NCBI GenBank assembly: GCA_902806565.1
Contig: CADCXA010000024.1
Span: 744,001 to 808,000 of the forward strand
Reading direction: 5' to 3'
Source of the DNA: Hypoxylon rubiginosum
Taxonomy: Eukaryota; Ascomycota; Sordariomycetes; Xylariales; Hypoxylaceae
Length of the DNA: 64,000 nt
Shown here: piece by piece, positions 57,974-64,000 of the stretch
Position numbering within the stretch: position 1 is the stretch's first letter
How the letters are laid out: each line of letters begins with the position of its first letter
Notes under the pieces: generated by a model
The model's input: only the letters and a program-made list of their open reading frames with translations
The model's database searches: none
What the model was told of the DNA's origin: nothing
Program-made: the position numbers and the translations under genes

Positions 57974-60869
57974 GGGTTATTATCGCGGGTGTCGAAAAAG
58001 TGGGGATGTTGCCAGACTTTTAACCACAAATTGTAAGTACTCTTTTTACCGGCGCCGCGTATTGGCTCGCCCGACTATACTTGTCCGGCCGCACAAAGAA
58101 AAGCTGGCTGACGCCAATACCTCGCGATAGATGGCTTAGCCGTGGCGGTCTTGCCTTGGCCCTTGGCCCTTGGCAAGACCCCAAACCGGCGCAGTGTCGA
58201 GTGCTCTCATTCGTGCCCGTAAAGAGTTATTAGCCTCGAGCAACTCGATCACCGTAGTAGCGGTGTTCCCTCATTGGTACTAGATATGTTACGTCTGCAT
58301 GTGAAGGATCAGACATCAGACATGGGAGTCGTTTCTCTGCGTACATAAGATGCAGCACAGCATGACATGAATCTGATCGACCCAGCTGACGGGCGGTGTC
58401 TTTAAAATAAATAAAAAACGAGTTGTGATACCAGAGTCGTGGAGAGATCAGAGGCTGGGATTGGAAGGTTGTTCAGTAGTACTTATTCTAGGGTTTAGAT
58501 ACGGTATAGTGGTATACTACGCAGAGTCAGATGGTGACGAAACTAGGGAGGATGTGCACACCATCTAGCCCGCCCAGGACCCGATGCTGGATGCATGCAT
58601 AGTCCTCGGCAAGATAATCAGATGCTTTCAAGAACCGTTATCCCCATCTCCAACCTCATCCCACTTCTGCGGCCGGCCACTCACGGTGAATGGGCGAGAC
58701 GTATTGCATGTGCGACTGTAACCTTGAGGTGGGCGGTTTGAGGGGCAGTTCGATGGCGATAGTTAGAAAAGGAGGTTTGGAGTATAGATACCAGATATCT
58801 TTACCTACCTTACCATCTTGTCACCGCAACAGTCTGCAATATGTTTCTTCTATCTCCCTTTCGTCAGTGCCGAGAAGTGCTACATGCAAGTCTTACGTAT
58901 TTCTCGCCTTCTCGAAGATCAAAGAGGCTGAGATGGGATTTTGAAAGGAACAGATTGACTGGATTGACTCGCTAAGCCAACAATGACTGGCGATGACTGG
59001 CAATGACTAGCGTCGACTGGCGTAAGAAGCCTTGGGTTTGGGGGCTGTGAACGCATGCAATATGCAGGATACTCCCCACGTACCAGCCGTATCGATTTAC
59101 GGTAATACGGGTGCCTGTTCCCGCCGAAAATGCATGTACTGTACTTGTACATGTCGAGACAAAAAAAAGCCTGGGTCGACAATAATAGAAGCTGAAGTCA
59201 TTGGCTTTTTTCGAAAGCGCCCTTCGCCCAACAGCGCTGTACGTTTCAAAGTGCTTGAAACTTCGTAGGATCAACACCACCTATGCGGAGATGATGTAAT
59301 TCAGATAAAGAGGGTTTTCCGATGTTTCGGTTGTAGGAGAGTCTGCAGGTGAGTGAACAAATCCAAAGGCACCGCACATGCGAATTGGAATTGCATCCGT
59401 CCAGGTAAGGTCCTGAGATGGAACTCGGAAGTATGGAAAGTTAAAAAAAAAAAAAAAAATCTCGTACCCTTAAACGTGTTGTTATTGGAGGGCTTCAGTT
59501 GGTGTGTCTGTGTCTGTGTGTTTGATTCGAGTCTGGGTTTGTATGAATCGAGTAGCAAAAAAGTGGTAGCCTAATTCGCCCTGGTCGAGCTGATCGAGCT
59601 GGGTATTCCCAGTTCTCATCAGGAAGAGAGTTTCCAGATTATCAGGAACGCTTTTGTACACCAACAGCTTCGGAAATAAACGACTCGAGTCATGATAAAT
59701 GTCGTTTCTTGATTTCTCGTCTACCTATCAACCTATTCCCTTGATGGTAAACAGAAAAGTGCTGCTGCTTCAAGCCTATTTTTTCAAGTCTAAAGTCTGA
59801 AATCTTAGCTGGATATGAATTGGAGTTTTACATACATACTAGTACTGTACTATACATAGTACATGCATAGTACATGCATACGTGCATGTGGATACCTCAT
59901 ACCTAAAAGTGGTACTCGACGCACCTTGTCTTGACATCCTTTGTTAGTGCTTCTCCATCGGCCAATTGAATAATATTCGTTAGTTGCTGCGGTTGCTTAG
60001 ATGCCAAGGTGGTATGTGAATGCTTGTCATGGATAACAAACACGCTTCTTTTAAATTGTCGCTTATTTGACTTGCATAAAGAGAGGTAGGTGACTAACAA
60101 TTAAATATGATATCCGTGTGGGGAGGTACATGTACCTTAGGCTTACGGGCTGTACTTACCGTAGGAAGTAAGTACTGTACTTGTACACCTTTGCGACAAA
60201 GTCCAGTGCCCAGTTCAGTTAAGCAACCCCCCTACTGCTCCCTCTTCCCCCCCCCAATAAACCCATAAACCCATAATCATTACCATAAAACTAGCGGCGC
60301 TAGGCCTACTAGGCGTCTGGGCCCATGCTTGAAATATCTGGGAATTAGTACCCCTTCCCGTCGTCAGAGCTACTGTCCACTTTGGGGCGCAGAATCCCTA
60401 CCCATCTAATTTCTTGTCGTACTAAACAAGGCTCCCCTTTTCCCTAATTGTTATTACCTTCATGAGGTTCAACCTAGTAATTTTCCCAGCTCTCTCCCGT
60501 TTTCTTGCCTTATCCAATTACTAGATTTTTTCTCCTTTCCCTTTTTTCTCTTTTCAACCCCAGTATTACCACCCCAAGAGAGGAGCATTCAACCAGGTAT
60601 TGTGCAGTAGTGCACGAACTTCTCGCGTTCTCTCTAGAGCGTCCCAGCCCCCCCTCTCTCTCTATTCCTCCCCCTTCCCACCCAGAGTCAGTCCTTGTGT
60701 TATCTTTTCCGACCTCACTACTACGGTCCTCCCTTTCCTCCTTTCTCTTTTTTTTTCTTTCCTCATTCCTCTTACGGCGCCTCACTTCACTCCTTTTTGC
60801 CGTCGACCAAGCTCCTATCGCATTGGCCAGGCACTACTCTCCCGAGGACTCAATTAATACATCGCCAAC
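57974..60869. other. Gene-poor stretch right of the A+T island
   Basis: Normal composition resumes within a few bases (GGGTTATTATCGCGGG). No gene supported. It contains GACTGGCGAT/GACTGGCAAT near-tandem units around 58.98-59.02 kb, a 17-base poly-A near 59.44 kb, a GTAC/GCATGC inverted-repeat cluster at about 59.84-59.89 kb, and a strongly CT-rich tract (about 60.52-60.77 kb) that is the likely core promoter and 5' leader of the glycosyltransferase gene. Confidence 0.5.
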
Positions 60870-63143
60870 ATGTCGTCGCTCCTAGTATGGTGCTCGAAGA
60901 GAGTTGGAGGGCTGGCCATGTTGATGACCATGGCCCTCAGCTACTGGGTTATCTCCAAGGAAGCAACCACATCGCAGTATGACTACAAATATACGTCACA
61001 GGACTCCCTAAGCAGACCGTCGCACTCGACAATTTCAACATCGGAGGGAGCTGGTGTATGGACCGTCGTTTTCGCCTACTACTGCCTGCTAATCCACTTT
61101 TTGGTTTTCGCCTTTCCGATGCGCTCGTGCTGGGCCATGTTCGACACGACTAGGTGCTTAAAGAGAGCTACACGAAGCAAGTCGCTTAAGGATTTCAAGC
61201 TGTCCCACCGTCGTCGCGGCTCGTCCACCTCCCTCTCGAGCTCCGAGACTTTGACCTCGTCCAAAGAAGACTCTCTACCTTCCTCCGCCACCAGCAGCGA
61301 AGCTGGCGACATTGAGACCGAATTCTATACCGATGGCGACGCAGAGCCCGATCGTATCATTCACGCTATCGTTATTCCTAACTACAAAGAGGAAGTCGAC
61401 AGTTTACGGGAGACCCTCGATGTCTTGGCGTCGCATTCTCAAGCTCGCTATTGCTACGATGTAAGTGGTTTGACAATTGGGGTTCAAAATACGGGAAAAT
61501 TAGGGATTGCGTACCTCCCTTGGTAGTGGCAGTGGCGCAGTCTCCTTTTTTTTCTGACGTTGCGCTCGAAGATCGTCATCATGCAGCTACTAATTAATTT
61601 GATTTGCAGATCTATTTGGCTATGGAACAACGCGAACACAACGTCGAGCTCAAGGCTATGAATCTAATTCAGGAATTCGTTAAGAAGTTCCGCTCGATTG
61701 ATTTCACTCTGCACCCATCTGACATCCCCGGAGAGTTGCCTGGAAAGGGTAGCAACCTCGCATGGGCTGCGCGCAAGCTCAGCGAGAGGTATCCCTTGAG
61801 CCAGAGGAAGGATGTGATCGTAACTGGAATCGATGGTATGTGCGCATTTTAATTCCCCAACCATCTGATAACTTCAATTGGTAGCGGGATTTTTATACAC
61901 CTCCCCCTTCAAATTTTGAGCTAACCTATATCTTGCAATGTAGCTGACAGCCATCTCTCATCCAACTACTTCGCTCTGCTCACTGGCATGCACACTTCTT
62001 ACCCGGATAGCAGAAGCACTACGATGTATGCCGCCCCTATCATCTTCGATCGTAATGCGCACGCCGTCCCTGCTATTGTCAGGGTAGCAGATGTTCTATG
62101 GGCTTCCGCTGGTCTCTCAGGTCTCTACCGTGGCTCTTCTATTGCTCCCCCTACCTCCGTCTATTCTGTACCCCTCGAATTGGCCGACAGAGTTGGCGGT
62201 TGGGATTGTGACTCCGAGGCTATTGGCGAGGATTTGCACATGTACCTCAAGTGTTTCTTTGCGCTTAACGGAAACTTGACCGTGAGAACCATCATGAGCC
62301 CCGTGAGCCAGACCAATGTCAAGGGTGATGGTGGCAAGGGCGCCGAGGGACTCTACAATGATATGCGAGCCCGTTACAAGCAAGCACTGCGACACATGTG
62401 GGGAGCTCTAGACTCTGGTTACGCTCTTAGAAAACTTGCAGTGCTCTGGCAAGAGCGAAAGCACACTGCCAGGGCTTTCCGTCCGCTTCACGTTACTCTG
62501 TAAGCTTACCCCCGATTCCAATGGTTCAAAAGGCAGACCACTAACCCACAGTAGCAACAATCCTACCGACTCGTACATCACGCAGACTCAGCTTGACATC
62601 AACCCCGAGCAGACCCTTGAGAGCGCTATTTTCTCCGATGTTACTTCTGATACCCTTAAAGAACCTGACTGGAAGCGAATCGCTGTCCTTTTTCACCGAC
62701 TCTTCGAGGCGCATTTCCTACCGCTTCAGACTACTATCCTCGTTGTTGCTTCGACCTTATACGTATGGGTAACCGATGGCAACTCAGACCCCCACCAGCT
62801 ATCTTGGATCTTCACCGTTTGCAACGTCTTGAGAACTGTTGGCTTTATGGAAGTCGCGCTCTTGCTGTTCTTATACGAGCAATTCCACAAGATCTGCGTT
62901 ACTACGCGTGAAAGGGAGATGCACGAGGCTGGTCTCGCCAAGGGAATGTGCTTCTCCCATCGCAATGTCAAGAAGAACTTCGTTGACTATGCCCTCGTAC
63001 CGCTCGTCGCGCCGCTATACGGCGCAATCCCGACCGGACAAGCTCAGATCATGCACTTTTTTACGCTTGACCTGGTGTACACAGTCAGCAAGAAGGTCAC
63101 TCGACAAAGAGCGAAATCCATGCTTGCAAGTGTCATGCCATAG
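60870..63143 (+). CDS. Membrane-bound family 2 glycosyltransferase
   Basis: Four exons (60870-61460, 61610-61835, 61944-62499, 62552-63143; introns 149, 108 and 52 nt) give 654 residues. An N-terminal hydrophobic pair (about 10-30 and 63-83) precedes a Ser-rich linker. The GT-A domain follows: HAIVIPNYKE (nucleotide-sugar strand), DAD at 272-274 (metal binding; the codon for Ala273 spans the second intron), GED at 367-369 (catalytic acid), and QALRHMW at 419-425, a variant of the processive-enzyme QxxRW. Two or three membrane helices follow (about 500-580), then a basic tail. The architecture resembles cellulose/hyaluronan-synthase-like GT2 enzymes, but it is not a chitin synthase (no extended myosin or cytochrome b5 parts, and no QRRRW). 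Product unknown; a cell-surface polysaccharide or glycolipid is likely. Confidence 0.9.
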
Positions 63144-64000
63144 CGGCTGAGCTGTTGTGAAACTTAGTAATATTCATCCGGAACAGCTGTCGCAGCTGTG
63201 TCCGTTGCGCGCTTTTCGTTCGATTCTCCATCGACCCGTTGAAGACCGAGCGAAGCGACTTTCCGAGTTTTTTTTTTGAGAGAATAGCTCCGAGGAGCGT
63301 GTGTAAATAGAGGAAATGATGTTGATATGCATGGCATCGGCATTGGCATTCTAGATACGGGGGTAACTTTTTTCTGGCCTCACGGAGTTCTAGGAGCAAA
63401 CAGCAGGAATGAGGAAAAGAAATCATCCTGCCGGCATTCGTTTACGCGGCAAAGAGGACAGCCGAAAGAGCGTCGGCTCGGCAGTCAGACTTGGACTCGT
63501 CGGGAGTCGAAGGACGCAATTGTCCAATTGGGAGGGCGGGCTAGCCCAGCGAGGACGACAAGCAGGCGGGTTCACGTTGGAGAGAAACCTCAACCTAATA
63601 CGCAAACTTAGCCCGTTAATATCTAATATTGATGTACATAGAGAAGAGCAATCCTCCAAAAGGGGGAGACTTAAAGCTGTGAGCACCCGACGCTCGAGAA
63701 TAGTTGTCAAGCAGTTCTCCTGAAGCTTACAACAATAAATGTTAAATCGTATGCTCTACAACTTGACAGGAAAAGCAAATGAGATCTGATACGTGATAGG
63801 TGACACTTGGTTAAAAAAGGAATGTGGGATTGGTCGAGTTTCGATGTGGGAGCCGGCGACACGTAAACGGGTCTGGTCTAAGAGCTGGCTATCTAGCTAG
63901 GAGGTAGTTGAGGTTGTACGGCAGACAGCTCGTCGAGAACCGAATTAGATTCATGGATGCCTAGATATATCTACCTAGGTGGGTGCATGAAACGTGCATT
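63144..64000. other. 3' flank of the glycosyltransferase gene to window end
   Basis: About 200 bases of likely 3' UTR, with a poly-T tract near 63.27 kb, followed by overlapping short frames on both strands with no recognisable product. The last bases carry the CTACCTAGGT motif common in the window. Confidence 0.5.

Noticed and set aside
59082..59160. GTACTGTACTTGTACATG cluster as a regulatory operator
   Set aside because: The same GTAC-rich words recur near 41.45, 59.85 and 60.17 kb in gene-poor DNA, so they look like background low-complexity motifs.

Overview
This window comes from a filamentous ascomycete (Pezizomycotina, most likely a Sordariomycete). The genes are interrupted by short introns, mostly 50-160 nt, with GTAxGT-type donors, CTAAC-like branch sites and CAG/TAG acceptors. 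The protein families are fungal: Zn2Cys6 regulator, fungal TauD-like dioxygenase, SulP sulfate permease, Bub2, IZH3-type ADIPOR, THOC5, and a Kex2-processed, GPI-type secreted protein. Intergenic DNA is full of TAGGTA/TACCTA low-complexity motifs, and one 12.3-kb block has been mutated almost to pure A+T, as expected from repeat-induced point mutation (RIP).

Layout. 1-950: decayed remnants, including a C-terminal piece that looks like a HET protein. 1.2-2.05 kb: an SDR oxidoreductase (-). 2-9.9 kb: gene-poor. 9.9-15.9 kb: a TauD/TfdA-like dioxygenase and a seven-exon Zn2Cys6 factor, both on the minus strand. 15.9-22.2 kb: gene-poor. 22.2-28.1 kb: a single-exon kinase-like gene and a very GC-rich SWIM zinc-finger gene. 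30.0-32.7 kb: sulfate permease (-). 34-35.2 kb: possible retroelement debris. 35.3-42.8 kb: a compact core cluster of BUB2 (+), a cysteine-rich secreted protein (+), an IZH3-like ADIPOR protein (-) and THOC5 (+). 42.8-60.9 kb: 18 kb without a recognisable gene, containing the A+T island. 60.9-63.1 kb: a membrane-bound family 2 glycosyltransferase (+).

The A+T island (45,650-57,973) holds what I read as a full-length, dead LTR retrotransposon at 46,653-56,925. It has two 170-bp direct repeats that differ at nine positions, all transitions, and it is flanked by a perfect 5-bp duplication (ATAAA). Residual G+C is only about 5% in the lines I counted, which is extreme even for RIP.

The genes do not form one obvious pathway. 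The core genes (BUB2, THOC5, ADIPOR, glycosyltransferase, sulfate permease) are housekeeping or membrane functions. The accessory genes (SDR, dioxygenase, Zn2Cys6 factor, kinase-like, SWIM) sit alone in long gene-poor DNA. The only plausible functional pair is the dioxygenase and the Zn2Cys6 regulator. Exon-intron models were built by hand from splice signals, reading-frame phase and remembered family patterns; no database search was possible.
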